Of a DNA stretch of 64,000 nt, positions 8,464 through 17,163 are shown piece after piece. The DNA comes from Actinomycetales bacterium (lineage in GTDB: Bacteria; Actinomycetota; Actinomycetes; Actinomycetales; Dermatophilaceae). Position 1 is the first letter of the stretch. Every line of letters begins with the position of its first letter. The notes beneath the pieces are model-generated. The model ran no database searches. It saw only the letters and a list, made by a program, of their open reading frames with translations, and was not told the DNA's origin. The translations under genes were made by a program, and so were the position numbers. The DNA is taken from NCBI GenBank assembly GCA_016710385.1, contig JADJVX010000017.1, positions 682,001 to 746,000 of the forward strand, written 5' to 3'.

Positions 8464-10323
8464 CTACTCGACCGTGACGGACTTGGCCAGGTTGCGCGGC
8501 TGGTCGACATCCAGGCCCTTGGCCGTGGCCAACTCCAGGGCAAAGACCTGCAGCGGCACGATGGTGATGAGCGGCATGAGCAGGGTCGGTGCGGCCGGCA
8601 CCCGAATGATCTCGTCGGCGAATGGCACCACGGCCTCGTCGCCGTCCTCGGCAATGACCAGGGTGCGGGCCCCGCGGGCGCGGATCTCCTGGATATTGGA
8701 GACGACCTTCGAGTGCAGGTCGTGCGGGGTGTCTGGGCCGGGCACGACGACGAAGACCGGCTGGCCAGGCTCGATGAGCGCAATCGGTCCGTGCTTGAGC
8801 TCACCAGCGGCGAAACCCTCGGCGTGGATGTAGGCGATCTCCTTGAGCTTGAGGGCACCCTCCAGCGCGATCGGATAGCCGACGTGCCGGCCGAGGAAGA
8901 GCACCGCGCGCGAGTCGGCCATGAACCGGGCGATCTCACGGACCCGGTCCATTCGGTCGAGGACGGTCTGGACCTTCGGCGGGATGGCTCCGAGCTCGGC
9001 CATGATGCTCGCGACGGTCTCACTGGTGGCGGCCCCGCGCACCTGGGCGAGGTAGAGCCCGAGCAGATAGCACGCCGTGATCTGGGCGACGAACGCCTTG
9101 GTCGAGGCCACCGCGATTTCGGGCCCGGCGTGGGTGTAAAGGACCGCATCGGATTCGCGCGGGATGGTCGCTCCGTGGGTGTTGCAGACCGAGATCGTCA
9201 GTGCGCCGAGCTCCCGAGCGTGCTTGACGGCCATGAGCGTATCCATGGTCTCGCCGGATTGGCTCACCGAGATGACCAAGGTGCGCTGGTTGACCACCGG
9301 GTCGCGGTAGCGGAACTCGTGGGCCAGCTCGACCTCGCACGGGATGCGAGTCCAGTGCTCGATCGCGTATTTGGCGGTGAGGCCGGAATACCACGCCGTG
9401 CCGCAGGCGACGATGACGATCTTGTCGACCTGGCGCAGCGACTCCTCGGAGATGCGCAACTCGTCCAGGACCAGGCGGCCGGCGTCATCGGTGCGCCCGA
9501 GCAGGGTGTCGCCGATGGCATGCGGCTGCTCGTCGATCTCCTTGGCCATGAAGCTCGAGTAGCCGCCCTTCTCGGCAGCCGCGGCGTCCCAGTCGACGTG
9601 GTAGCGCTTGCCGTCGGTCGGCGTGCCGTCGAAGCGGATGACCGACACCGAGTCGGGAGTGATCGTGACGATCTCGTCCTGGCCCAACTCCATCGCTTCG
9701 CGGGTGTGACCGATGAAGGCTGCCACGTCCGACCCGAGGTAGTTGGCGCCCTCGCCGAGGCCGACGACGAGTGGGCTGTTGCGGCGGGCACCGACGACGA
9801 CGCCCGGCTGGTCGGCGTGGATGGCCAGCAACGTGAAGGCCCCCTCGAGCTGCGCCACCGCCGCGCGCATCGCTTCGGTGAGGTCACCGGTGCTCTCGTA
9901 TGCCGTGGCCACCAGGTGCGCTGCCACCTCGGTATCCGTCTCGGACAGGAAGGTGTGGCCGAGGTCGACCAGGGAGGTCTTGAGGCGGTGGAAATTCTCG
10001 ATGATCCCGTTGTGGATCAGGGCGAGCTTGCGGTCCCGTCCGCCCACATGGGGATGGGCGTTGTTGTCGGTGGGGCCGCCATGCGTGGCCCACCGGGTGT
10101 GCCCGATAGCCGTGGTCGAGGGGTGCAGCGGGTGGGCGCCGATCTCACTGCGCAGGTTGGCCAGCTTCCCCGACCGCTTCCGGATGGCGATGCCGTCGCC
10201 GTCGATGAGAGCCACTCCGGCCGAGTCATAGCCGCGGTATTCGAGCCTGGCCAGACCCTCCATGACGACGTCCAACGCTGTTTCGTCCACCGAAGGACCC
10301 ACGTAACCCACGATTCCACACAT
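8464..10323 (-). CDS. glmS: Glutamine-fructose-6-phosphate aminotransferase (isomerizing)
   Basis: A 619-residue GlmS, first committed step to UDP-GlcNAc for peptidoglycan and mycothiol. It starts MCGIVGYVG, with Cys2 as the glutaminase nucleophile after Met removal; the SIS sugar-isomerase domains (SQSGETMDT, STKAF) and the C-terminal LAKSVTVE end are intact. No ribosome binding site precedes the ATG; a TAGGCT hexamer ends 6 bases upstream (10330-10335 complement), suggesting a leaderless mRNA. No glmS ribozyme-like element was recognised. It is divergent from coaA. Confidence 0.98.
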   Translation of the reverse strand: MCGIVGYVGPSVDETALDVVMEGLARLEYRGYDSAGVALIDGDGIAIRKRSGKLANLRSEIGAHPLHPSTTAIGHTRWATHGGPTDNNAHPHVGGRDRKLALIHNGIIENFHRLKTSLVDLGHTFLSETDTEVAAHLVATAYESTGDLTEAMRAAVAQLEGAFTLLAIHADQPGVVVGARRNSPLVVGLGEGANYLGSDVAAFIGHTREAMELGQDEIVTITPDSVSVIRFDGTPTDGKRYHVDWDAAAAEKGGYSSFMAKEIDEQPHAIGDTLLGRTDDAGRLVLDELRISEESLRQVDKIVIVACGTAWYSGLTAKYAIEHWTRIPCEVELAHEFRYRDPVVNQRTLVISVSQSGETMDTLMAVKHARELGALTISVCNTHGATIPRESDAVLYTHAGPEIAVASTKAFVAQITACYLLGLYLAQVRGAATSETVASIMAELGAIPPKVQTVLDRMDRVREIARFMADSRAVLFLGRHVGYPIALEGALKLKEIAYIHAEGFAAGELKHGPIALIEPGQPVFVVVPGPDTPHDLHSKVVSNIQEIRARGARTLVIAEDGDEAVVPFADEIIRVPAAPTLLMPLITIVPLQVFALELATAKGLDVDQPRNLAKSVTVE

Positions 10324-10329
10324 GACAGC

Positions 10330-10335
10330 AGCCTA
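10330..10335 (-). promoter_or_regulatory. Putative -10 element of leaderless glmS
   Basis: TAGGCT on the minus strand lies 6 bases before the glmS ATG, and no Shine-Dalgarno is present. The same hexamer precedes the ACT-domain gene (45551-45556) and the phosphofructokinase gene (33335-33340). The 107-base glmS-coaA intergenic region also holds one repeat copy (10407-10415). Confidence 0.4.
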
Positions 10336-10430
10336 ATTGCCGCGGGCTGGAACGCCGACCGGACACCTGACTGCCCCATACCCCGGATACCCCGCGCGGC
10401 GAGCGGACGGCATACGGAAGAATCCCCGCC

Positions 10431-11390
10431 ATGACGCAACGCCGCGAGGGCAACGGCTTCCCGAGCCCGTTCGTGGAGCTGGACCGCCAGCACTGGGCGC
10501 GGCTGCACCAGAACCACTCCCTCGACCTCAGTGCCGATGACCTCACCCGACTGCGCGGGCTCGAGCACCCCCTCGACGAGCGCGAGGTCGAGGAGGTCTA
10601 CCTGCCGTTGTCGCGGCTGCTGACCTTCTACTGCGAGGCGGCCGAGCGGCTGCATGCGGTGACGACCGATTTCCTTCAGGAGCGCCCGCGCCGGACGCCG
10701 TTCGTCATCGGGGTCGCGGGGTCGGTCGCCGTCGGCAAGTCGACCACCTCACGCATCCTGCGCGAGCTGCTCTCGCGGTGGCCGTCGACGCCCAAGGTGT
10801 CGCTGGTGACGACCGACGGCTTCCTGCTGCCCAACGCCGAGTTGCGACGCCGAGGCATGTTGCACCGCAAGGGTTTTCCGGAGTCCTATGACCGGCGGGC
10901 GCTGTTGCGGTTCCTCGCCGAGGTCAAGGGCGGGCGGTCCGAGGTGTCGGCGCCGGTCTACTCCCACCTGCTCTACGACATCGTGCCCGACGAGCGGATC
11001 GTCGTCGCGCAGCCCGATGTGCTCATCGTCGAAGGGCTCAACGTCTTGGCGGCCCCGCCGATCCGGCCGATGGGTGGCACCGGGATGGCGGTCAGCGACT
11101 ACTTCGACTTCTCGGTGTATGTCGATGCCCGGGTGTCACATGTCGAACGCTGGTATGTCGAGCGGTTCCTCAAACTGCGGGAGACCGCCTTCGCCGACCC
11201 CGATTCCTATTTCCACCGGTATGCCGCGTTGTCGGACACCGAGGCCGAGGCCACCGCCCTGACAATCTGGCAGACCATCAACGGACCCAACCTGGTGGAG
11301 AACATCCTGCCGACCCGGCAGCGGGCCACCCTGGTCATCGTCAAGGGCGAGGATCACTCGGTGCAGAAGGTGCGGTTGCGCAAGCTCTGA
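10431..11390 (+). CDS. coaA: Type I pantothenate kinase
   Basis: A 319-residue bacterial CoaA that phosphorylates pantothenate, the first step to coenzyme A. The P-loop GSVAVGKST lies near residue 100; TTDGFLLPNAEL, RKGFPESYD and the C-terminal LPTRQRATLVIVKGEDHSV are typical. It stands alone, divergent from glmS; the region upstream carries the repeat word at 10407. Confidence 0.96.
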   Translation: MTQRREGNGFPSPFVELDRQHWARLHQNHSLDLSADDLTRLRGLEHPLDEREVEEVYLPLSRLLTFYCEAAERLHAVTTDFLQERPRRTPFVIGVAGSVAVGKSTTSRILRELLSRWPSTPKVSLVTTDGFLLPNAELRRRGMLHRKGFPESYDRRALLRFLAEVKGGRSEVSAPVYSHLLYDIVPDERIVVAQPDVLIVEGLNVLAAPPIRPMGGTGMAVSDYFDFSVYVDARVSHVERWYVERFLKLRETAFADPDSYFHRYAALSDTEAEATALTIWQTINGPNLVENILPTRQRATLVIVKGEDHSVQKVRLRKL

Positions 11391-11588
11391 TGGTCGTCGT
11401 GCTGATCGAGACCCAGACCAGCCTGAACCGGGACACCGACTCTTCGCCCGCATGGTTACGGCCATGACTGGCAGCGCTCAGTCGTGGTCAGATCCGGCCC
11501 GCCGGCCTGGCCGACCGGTGGTCTAGCCCGCTTGGAAAGACTGGATATCCTCTTGTGGAATAAGACATGCGTTCGATAGAACGGGAGC
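11391..11588. other. Intergenic region before the DUF222 remnant
   Basis: No gene recognised. It is less GC-rich near its end (about 11530-11580), just before the DUF222 fragment. A GTTC-GATA-GAAC inverted repeat lies at about 11573-11584; it has the wrong polarity for an actinobacterial SOS box. Confidence 0.3.
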
Positions 11589-11880
11589 ATGTTCGAGGGC
11601 GCTGAATGGGAGTGGGGTCAGGACTGGCTCACGTCGTTGGCCGGCCGCCCGCTGCTCGGTGCCCGACCGACCGAGGTCGCCGACGCGCTCACCGAAGCCG
11701 GGCAGGTGGCCCTGGGGTCCTGGACCGCCGACGACTTCGCGCCCTCGATGCTGGCCCCGCTGCTGCACCTGTCGCCACGGTCGATGGCCACCCGGGTCGC
11801 CGACACCCGCCGGGTCGTCAACGACCTGCCCGTCACCCTGGCCGCAGCCCTGGCCGGTGACATCCCGCCGACCGCCGCAG
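11589..11880 (+). pseudogene. Truncated DUF222 (13E12-type) N-terminal fragment
   Basis: The frame opening MFEGAEWEWGQDWL continues with ALTEAGQVALGSWTADDF, LLHLSPRSMATRV, ADTRRVVNDLPVTL and AAALAGDI. This resembles the start of DUF222 proteins, which normally continue for over 400 residues into an HNH nuclease. Here homology stops after about 95 residues and the frame runs on antisense into the next gene, so I read it as a decayed remnant. A complete but frameshifted relative lies at 21388-23060. GGGAG lies just before the ATG. Confidence 0.6.
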
Positions 11881-11899
11881 CAACGCCGCCTGAGGGTGC

Positions 11900-12610
11900 T
11901 CAGTACCAGTTGGTGCGTTGTGAATGCGCCCAGGCGCTACACGGGGTGCCGTAGACCTGCGCGATGTATTTCAAGCCCCACGTGATCTGTGTCACGGGGT
12001 TGGTGCGCCAATCGGCGGCGACACTCGCCATCTTGCTGCCCGGCAGCGATTGCGGAATGCCGTAGGCACCCGAGGAACGGTTGGTCGCGGTGTAGCTCCA
12101 GTTGCTTTCCTTCGTCCACAGCTTGACCAGGCACTGGAACTGCGCGTCATTCCACCCACGCTCGGCGACCAAGGCGGCCGCAACAGCCTTGGGATTCGAC
12201 CGCGCGTTGGCCAGCAGCGCCTCCCGCTCTGCGGCCCGGGCCGCCCGGTCGGCCTCAGCCTTGCGCTCGGCCTCGAACTGCGCTGCCGCCGCGGCCTGGA
12301 CCACCTGGGCCACAACGACGCGGGTGTTGACCTGCTGGTTTGCCGTCGCCTTCTCACCGTCGAGGACGGCTGGGGACAGGGGATTGTCAACCGACCCGGC
12401 CACCGAGGTATGTGCCCGCTCCATGGCCACCGGGTTGTCCACCAGCGCCGTCCGGTCCGGTGCGCTCGTGCTGAGCACATAGCCTCCGACAGCTGTCGCC
12501 GATACTGCGAGGGTCGCTCCGGTGTGCCGCAGCGCGCGACCCGCGGCCCGTAGGCCGGTCGAGCGCGCGCCGACGGCACCACGGTGCCGACCGACATATC
12601 CCGGAGCCAC
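11900..12610 (-). CDS. Secreted lytic-transglycosylase-like protein (aggregation-promoting-factor type C terminus)
   Basis: A 236-residue protein with a basic N terminus, a transmembrane or signal segment near residues 28-50 (LAVSATAVGGYVLS), an Ala/Glu/Arg-rich probable coiled coil (about 105-145) and a C-terminal domain with LWTKESNWSYTATNRSSG, YGIPQSLPGSKMA, ITWGLKYI and YGTPCSAW. This C-terminal module is the SLT-like fold of actinobacterial wall-associated proteins; the Glu in KESNW is the likely catalytic residue. A role in wall hydrolysis is inferred. It is divergent from the SulP gene. Confidence 0.8.
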   Translation of the reverse strand: MAPGYVGRHRGAVGARSTGLRAAGRALRHTGATLAVSATAVGGYVLSTSAPDRTALVDNPVAMERAHTSVAGSVDNPLSPAVLDGEKATANQQVNTRVVVAQVVQAAAAAQFEAERKAEADRAARAAEREALLANARSNPKAVAAALVAERGWNDAQFQCLVKLWTKESNWSYTATNRSSGAYGIPQSLPGSKMASVAADWRTNPVTQITWGLKYIAQVYGTPCSAWAHSQRTNWY

Positions 12611-12624
12611 GATCCTCCATCCCG

Positions 12625-12645
12625 CCCGGCGGTGAGCCCGCCGGG
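12625..12645 (-). promoter_or_regulatory. Stem-loop in the 5' leader of the transglycosylase-like gene
   Basis: A perfect 8-bp stem (CCCGGCGG / CCGCCGGG) with a 5-base loop lies about 15 bases upstream of the start codon, next to the GGAGG ribosome binding site. It could modulate translation. It lacks the conserved blocks of the c-di-AMP (ydaO) riboswitch that often precedes related genes. Confidence 0.35.
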
Positions 12646-12858
12646 AAATCCCCCACTGGTCGCCATCTCGCCCGCGACCAACCCCGATAAGGGTCGAGTC
12701 GTTATCAAACCGAGATGTTCGCAGCAGCTTGCCACGGGATGACGGCTGGCGCCAAATCCGCGACGATCAACGCTGTCGAGCCAGCCCTGCCCCCGAGGCG
12801 CTACCCTGGGCCGGCGCTATGACATTTCGATGAACGACAGGTGACGGCGAGGAGAATC

Positions 12859-15336
12859 GTGGGGAAGGCCAAAGACGCCACTCAGGCCGGGCTCGAGCAC
12901 GCAGCACCGGCTTCCGCTCAGGCGAACCAGACGGTCGGGGTTCCCCCGGAGCGCCGCCCCTCGATTGCGTATCAGACGACGCCGCCCAAGGACAATGTCC
13001 TCTTCAACGCCTACGTCGCGACCACCCCCGGCCTGCAGACACTGCAGCACTATCGCCGGCACTGGTTGCGGCCGGACATCTTCGCCGGCATCGCGGTCGT
13101 CGCCTACCTCGTGCCCCAGGTCATGGCCTACTGCGCGATCGTCAACGTCCCGCCCGTCGTCGGGCTGTGGACGGCGCTCCCCGCACTCCTCGTGTATGCC
13201 GTGATGGGCAAGTCCCGCATGCTGTCGGTCGGCCCGGAGTCGACCGTCGCGCTGATGGCGGGCACCGCAATCGCCCCGCTGGCCGCCGGTAACCAGGACA
13301 AGGCCGTGCAGCTCGCGGCCGCACTGAGCCTGATCGTCGCGTTGTGGTGTTTCGTCGCGCGGATCTTCCGCCTCGGTGTCATCGCCGAGTTGCTCAGCCA
13401 ACCCCTGCTCGTCGGCTACCTCGCCGGCGGCGCGGTCCTGATGATCGTCGGCCAGCTCGGCAAGGTCACCGGCACCAAGGTCCACGGCGAGAGCATCGTC
13501 GAGCAGGTCCGCTCCTTCCTCGAGGTCGTCAAGGACACCCACCTGACCACCCTCATCGTCGGGGCATCCACGCTGGGCCTGCTCGTGCTCATCCACCTCG
13601 TCAAACACCGCTGGCCGGCCCCGCTCATCGCCGTGGCTGCTGCGACGATCGCGAGCACCTTCATGGACCTGCAGGCTCAGGGCGTCAAGGTCGTGGGCGA
13701 GGTGCCGCAGGGCCTGCCGGGCATCGCCTTCCCGGACGTCTCGTGGCACGAGATCCAGTCCTTGCTCGTGGCGGGCATCGGCGTGGCCATCGTGGCCTAC
13801 GGCGACAACACCCTCATCGCCCGTGGCTTCCCGGCCCCGGCCGACCCCGACGAGGACCCCAGCGTCAACGCGGTCGACGCCCAGCAGGAGCTCGTGGCTC
13901 TCGGTGGTGTTCACGTGGCCGTCGGCATGATGGGCGGCTACCCGGTCTCGTCGTCGGCCTCGCGCACCGCCCTGGCCCTGGCTGCCGGCGCCCGCACCCA
14001 GATGTACTCCCTGGTCGCGGCGGTCGCCATCGTCATCGTGCTCTTCGTCGCCGGCCCGCTCGTGCGCAACCTCCCGCAGGCATCCCTCGGCGCCGTCGTC
14101 TTCTATGCCGCGAGCAAGCTGGTGTCGTGGAAGGAGATGCGCCGCCTGGCCCGGTTCCGGCGCCGGGAGCTCATGCTCGCCGCTGCCGGCTGCATCGGCA
14201 CCATCCTCTTCGGCATCCTCGCCGGAGTCGGCATCGCTATCGCGCTGAGCGTTCTCGAGATGGCCCAGCGACTGGCCCGTCCGCACGACGGCGTCCTGGG
14301 ACGCATCCCCGGCCTGGCCGGCATGCACGACGTGTCCGACTACCCCAATGCCGAGACCCTGCCTGGACTCATCGTCTACCGCTATGACGCCCCGCTGTTC
14401 TTCGCCAACGCTGCCGAGTTGCAGCGGCGCGCGCTGACCGTCGTCGAGCAAGAAAACGCCGCGTTCCCCGACACCCCGGCCCGCTGGTTCCTGCTCAACG
14501 TCGAGGCCAACGTCGAGATCGACATCACCGCCGCCGACGGCCTGCGCCAGCTCCACAAGGATCTCGCCGGTCGCGGCGTGCGCCTCGGCCTGGCCCGCGT
14601 CAAGAACGACCTCCGGGTGGCCCTGGACAAGGCCGGGCTACTCGAGGTCATCGGCACCGAGATGCTCTTCCCGACCCTCCCGGTCGCCGAGGAGGCCTAC
14701 ATCCAGTGGGCATCGCTCAACCCGTATGCCGCGCCCGTCGCCGAGGCGCCACCCGAGGAAGAGCCGGCGGCCCCCGTCTGGGGTGGCCCGCAGAACCCCG
14801 AGACGCTGTCGGTGCCGGAGTTCGTGCCAGCGGCCGTCCAGGCTGCCCAGCTGGAGGAAGCCGGCCCCGAGGCTCGCCTCAACGCCCCCGGCAGTGACAT
14901 CCCGCCCGACCCAGGAGCTGTCGGACCGGACACCGGCGACGGCGAGCCCACGACCAAGAACCCGTTCACGACGACGTTCTGGAAGCAGAACCCGTTGGGG
15001 CTGGGCGGTCGCTCGGGTGACCACGCCGACGAGGGCGATACGGGCGCGCCAGAGCCAGAGGCGTCAGTCCACCTGACGAGCGCTGCCGGACAGCCAGCTG
15101 GCGAAGCAACGTCGGCGACCGCCGTGAGCCCGGCCGAGGTGGCCGTTCTCGCATCCGGCGGGGCCGCCCCCGCCGTCGCGCATGCCGGGCCAACAGACAA
15201 CGCACTGGCGCTGCCCCATTCGGATGCCGCGGACGCCCCACCTGACGAGTCGGACTCCGATCACGACGAGGACCACGACAAAGCCGCGACGAACAGCAAG
15301 GGCGCTCGCGGTAAGAAGCGGGCCAAGTCGAGCTGA
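12859..15336 (+). CDS. SulP/SLC26-family anion transporter with STAS domain
   Basis: A SulP permease of about 825 residues. A cytoplasmic N terminus is followed by the transport domain (PDIFAGIAVVAYLVPQVMAYC, GKSRMLSVGPESTVALM), about 12-14 membrane segments, a STAS domain around residues 500-605 (IVYRYDAPLFFANA) and a roughly 200-residue acidic/proline/alanine-rich tail ending in a lysine cluster. GTG 12859 is preferred to GTG 12841 because GAGGAG lies just upstream. Sulfate or bicarbonate transport is possible; no carbonic anhydrase or sulfate genes are adjacent, so the substrate is open. Confidence 0.88.
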   Translation: MGKAKDATQAGLEHAAPASAQANQTVGVPPERRPSIAYQTTPPKDNVLFNAYVATTPGLQTLQHYRRHWLRPDIFAGIAVVAYLVPQVMAYCAIVNVPPVVGLWTALPALLVYAVMGKSRMLSVGPESTVALMAGTAIAPLAAGNQDKAVQLAAALSLIVALWCFVARIFRLGVIAELLSQPLLVGYLAGGAVLMIVGQLGKVTGTKVHGESIVEQVRSFLEVVKDTHLTTLIVGASTLGLLVLIHLVKHRWPAPLIAVAAATIASTFMDLQAQGVKVVGEVPQGLPGIAFPDVSWHEIQSLLVAGIGVAIVAYGDNTLIARGFPAPADPDEDPSVNAVDAQQELVALGGVHVAVGMMGGYPVSSSASRTALALAAGARTQMYSLVAAVAIVIVLFVAGPLVRNLPQASLGAVVFYAASKLVSWKEMRRLARFRRRELMLAAAGCIGTILFGILAGVGIAIALSVLEMAQRLARPHDGVLGRIPGLAGMHDVSDYPNAETLPGLIVYRYDAPLFFANAAELQRRALTVVEQENAAFPDTPARWFLLNVEANVEIDITAADGLRQLHKDLAGRGVRLGLARVKNDLRVALDKAGLLEVIGTEMLFPTLPVAEEAYIQWASLNPYAAPVAEAPPEEEPAAPVWGGPQNPETLSVPEFVPAAVQAAQLEEAGPEARLNAPGSDIPPDPGAVGPDTGDGEPTTKNPFTTTFWKQNPLGLGGRSGDHADEGDTGAPEPEASVHLTSAAGQPAGEATSATAVSPAEVAVLASGGAAPAVAHAGPTDNALALPHSDAADAPPDESDSDHDEDHDKAATNSKGARGKKRAKSS

Positions 15337-15358
15337 CGACCGACTGGGGCGCGCCGCG

Positions 15359-16120
15359 TTACCGCCCGAACCGGCGCTCGCGGCTGCCGTAGGAACGCAG
15401 CGCGCGCAGGAAGTCGACCTTGCGGAAGTCGGGCCAGTAGGCCTCGCAGAAGTAGAACTCGCTCTTGGCGCTCTGCCAGAGCAGGAAGCCGCCGAGGCGC
15501 TGCTCGCCGGACGTACGGATGACCAGGTCGGGGTCGGGCTGCCCTTTGGTGTAGAGGTGCGAGGCGATCTCCTCGACACTCACCGTGGCCGCGAGCGCCT
15601 CCAGCGAGGTGCCCTGCTGCACGTGGTCCAAGAGCAGGTGGCGCACGGCGTCGGCGATCTCACGACGCCCGCCATAACCCACCGCCACATTGACGGTGAG
15701 GCCGGTGACGTCGTCGGTCGCGGTTTCGGCGGCGCGCAACGCCTGCGCGATGTGCGGCGGCAGCAGGTCCAGAGCGCCGATGGGATGCAGCCGCCAGCGG
15801 TGCGAGGCGGCCAGGTCGGACACGGCACGCTCGATGATCCGCAACAGCGGTTCGAGTTCGGAAGCATCCCGATCGAGGTTGTCGGTGGAGAGCAGCCACA
15901 GCGTGACGACCTCGACGCCGGCCTCCTCGCACCAGGTGAGCAGGTCCTGGATCTTGTCCGCGCCCGCCTGGTGACCGTCGGCAGCGTCGAAGCCATTGGC
16001 CTTGGCCCAACGCCGATTGCCGTCGAGCATGACCCCGACGTGCCGAGGTGTGGCGGACCGGTCGAGGTCGCGGGCCAGCCGACGCTCGTAGACGCCGTAG
16101 AGCAGCGCGCTGAGGTCCAT
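15359..16120 (-). CDS. Isoprenyl transferase (short-chain Z-prenyl diphosphate synthase, UppS family)
   Basis: A 253-residue cis-prenyltransferase. HVGVMLDGNRRWA holds the catalytic Asp; IRTSGEQRLGGFLLWQ and EFYFCEAYWPDF are family signatures. The position beside a hemolysin-III gene and Mca matches Mycobacterium Rv1086, the Z-farnesyl diphosphate synthase, so that specificity is likely but inferred. The start at 16120 has a strong ribosome binding site (AGGAAGGAG, 7-base spacing); an ATG 24 bases upstream is rejected. Confidence 0.92.
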   Translation of the reverse strand: MDLSALLYGVYERRLARDLDRSATPRHVGVMLDGNRRWAKANGFDAADGHQAGADKIQDLLTWCEEAGVEVVTLWLLSTDNLDRDASELEPLLRIIERAVSDLAASHRWRLHPIGALDLLPPHIAQALRAAETATDDVTGLTVNVAVGYGGRREIADAVRHLLLDHVQQGTSLEALAATVSVEEIASHLYTKGQPDPDLVIRTSGEQRLGGFLLWQSAKSEFYFCEAYWPDFRKVDFLRALRSYGSRERRFGR

Positions 16121-16216
16121 CCACCACTCCTTCCTGGGTGGCAACGCTACCGCCGACGTCCAGCACCCGTCCCCCCGGACGTCACGGGCGGGCGGGTGTG
16201 TCCGCTCACGCTCGAA

Positions 16217-16253
16217 AACCTACGATTACGTAACCTACGCGACCGTAAGTTAC
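16217..16253 (+). promoter_or_regulatory. Repeat-rich promoter/operator region upstream of trhA
   Basis: Between uppS and trhA, AACCTACG occurs twice as a direct repeat (16217-16224 and 16232-16239), and GTAAC/GTTAC form an inverted pair (16230-16234, 16249-16253). TACCCT (16251-16256) is a plausible -10, 7 bases before the ATG. The layout suggests a regulated promoter; the regulator is unknown. Confidence 0.45.
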
Positions 16254-16263
16254 CCTGAGCGGT

Positions 16264-16929
16264 ATGACCACTCCCCAGCCAGAGGCCAAACCCCGCCTGC
16301 GCGGGTGGCTGCACGCCGGGATCTTCCCGGTCGTCCTGCTCGCCGGCGCGCTCCTCTGCGCGCTGGCCCCGGCCGGTCGCGCCCGTATCGGGGCCGTCGT
16401 CTTTGTCGCGTGCGCAGCGCTGCTGTTCGGCACCTCGGCGGTCTACCACCGCGGCCGATGGTCGGCCCGCGCCCATGCCCTGCTCAAGCGCATGGATCAC
16501 TCCAACATCTTCCTCATCATCGCCGGCTCCTACACGCCGTTCGCCCTGTGCCTGCTGCCCGCCGACCAGGCTCGCTCGCTGCTGCTCGTCGTCTGGGGCG
16601 GAGCGCTGGCAGGGGTCGCCTTCAAGGTGCTCTGGGTCGACGCTCCGCGCTGGCTCTCCACACCCGCCTACGTCGCGCTGGGCTGGGTGGCCGTGTTCTA
16701 CTTCCAACCGCTGCTCGCCGGAGGCGGCAGCCTGGTCATGACGCTCGTCGTTGCAGGCGGGGTGCTCTACACCCTCGGCGCGGTCGTCTACGGGTTCAAG
16801 CGGCCCGACCCGTGGCCGCGGTGGTTCGGCTTCCACGAGATCTTCCACAGCTGCACGGTCGCAGCCTTCGTCGCGCATTTCGCCGCGGTGGCGCTCAGCA
16901 CGTATGCCGTCTCCGTCGCCACCAGCTGA
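16264..16929 (+). CDS. trhA: Hemolysin III / TrhA family membrane protein
   Basis: A 221-residue, roughly seven-helix PAQR-family protein. Conserved polar residues are visible: SAVYHRG after helix 2, MDHSNIFLIIAGSYTPF, and HEIFH near the C terminus (putative metal ligands). Bacterial relatives influence membrane fluidity and unsaturated lipid levels; hemolysis is mostly historical naming. It lies divergent from the Z-prenyl synthase gene, as in Mycobacterium. No ribosome binding site; TACCCT 7 bases upstream suggests a leaderless mRNA. One repeat copy codes Tyr-Ala-Val near the C terminus (16902-16910). Confidence 0.9.
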   Translation: MTTPQPEAKPRLRGWLHAGIFPVVLLAGALLCALAPAGRARIGAVVFVACAALLFGTSAVYHRGRWSARAHALLKRMDHSNIFLIIAGSYTPFALCLLPADQARSLLLVVWGGALAGVAFKVLWVDAPRWLSTPAYVALGWVAVFYFQPLLAGGGSLVMTLVVAGGVLYTLGAVVYGFKRPDPWPRWFGFHEIFHSCTVAAFVAHFAAVALSTYAVSVATS

Positions 16930-16941
16930 CGATGGCGCCGA

Positions 16942-17157
16942 CTAACGACCGTCGGCCGGGCCCTCGGCCGTGTGCTTGATGGCCTCCTCGGCCTCCTCGG
17001 CCTCCAGCGCGGCCAGCCGGTCGCGTTCACGGTAGGACATCCGGCGCATCCGGGCGTTCATGTTCTTCATGAGGAAGAACAGCGCGATCGCCAGGAAGAA
17101 CATCGCCAGGAAGGCCCCCAGGCCGGGGCCGATGGTCGTGGTCGGGGTGTCACCCAT
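16942..17157 (-). CDS. Small single-pass membrane protein (Rv1083-like)
   Basis: A 71-residue protein with one transmembrane helix (about residues 14-30, LGAFLAMFFLAIALFFLM), then a basic patch (NARMRRMSYRERDR) and a charged Glu/Ala-rich C terminus that is probably helical. It lies 6 bases downstream of mca on the same strand. A small membrane protein holds the same position next to Mca in Mycobacterium. Function unknown. Confidence 0.8.
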   Translation of the reverse strand: MGDTPTTTIGPGLGAFLAMFFLAIALFFLMKNMNARMRRMSYRERDRLAALEAEEAEEAIKHTAEGPADGR

Positions 17158-17163
17158 GGCGGG

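Noticed and set aside
8122..10434. A 770-residue open frame on the + strand opposite glmS
   Set aside because: It is antisense to well-conserved glmS, acpS and nnr; long antisense frames are expected at this GC content, and its composition is atypical Arg/Gly/Asp-rich.
11573..11584. Possible LexA/SOS box before the DUF222 remnant
   Set aside because: The palindrome is GTTC-N4-GAAC, the reverse arrangement of the actinobacterial GAAC-N4-GTTC site.
12611..12720. c-di-AMP (ydaO-type) riboswitch upstream of the wall-protein gene
   Set aside because: Related genes often have one, but only a simple 8-bp hairpin is seen and the conserved core blocks of the riboswitch are absent.
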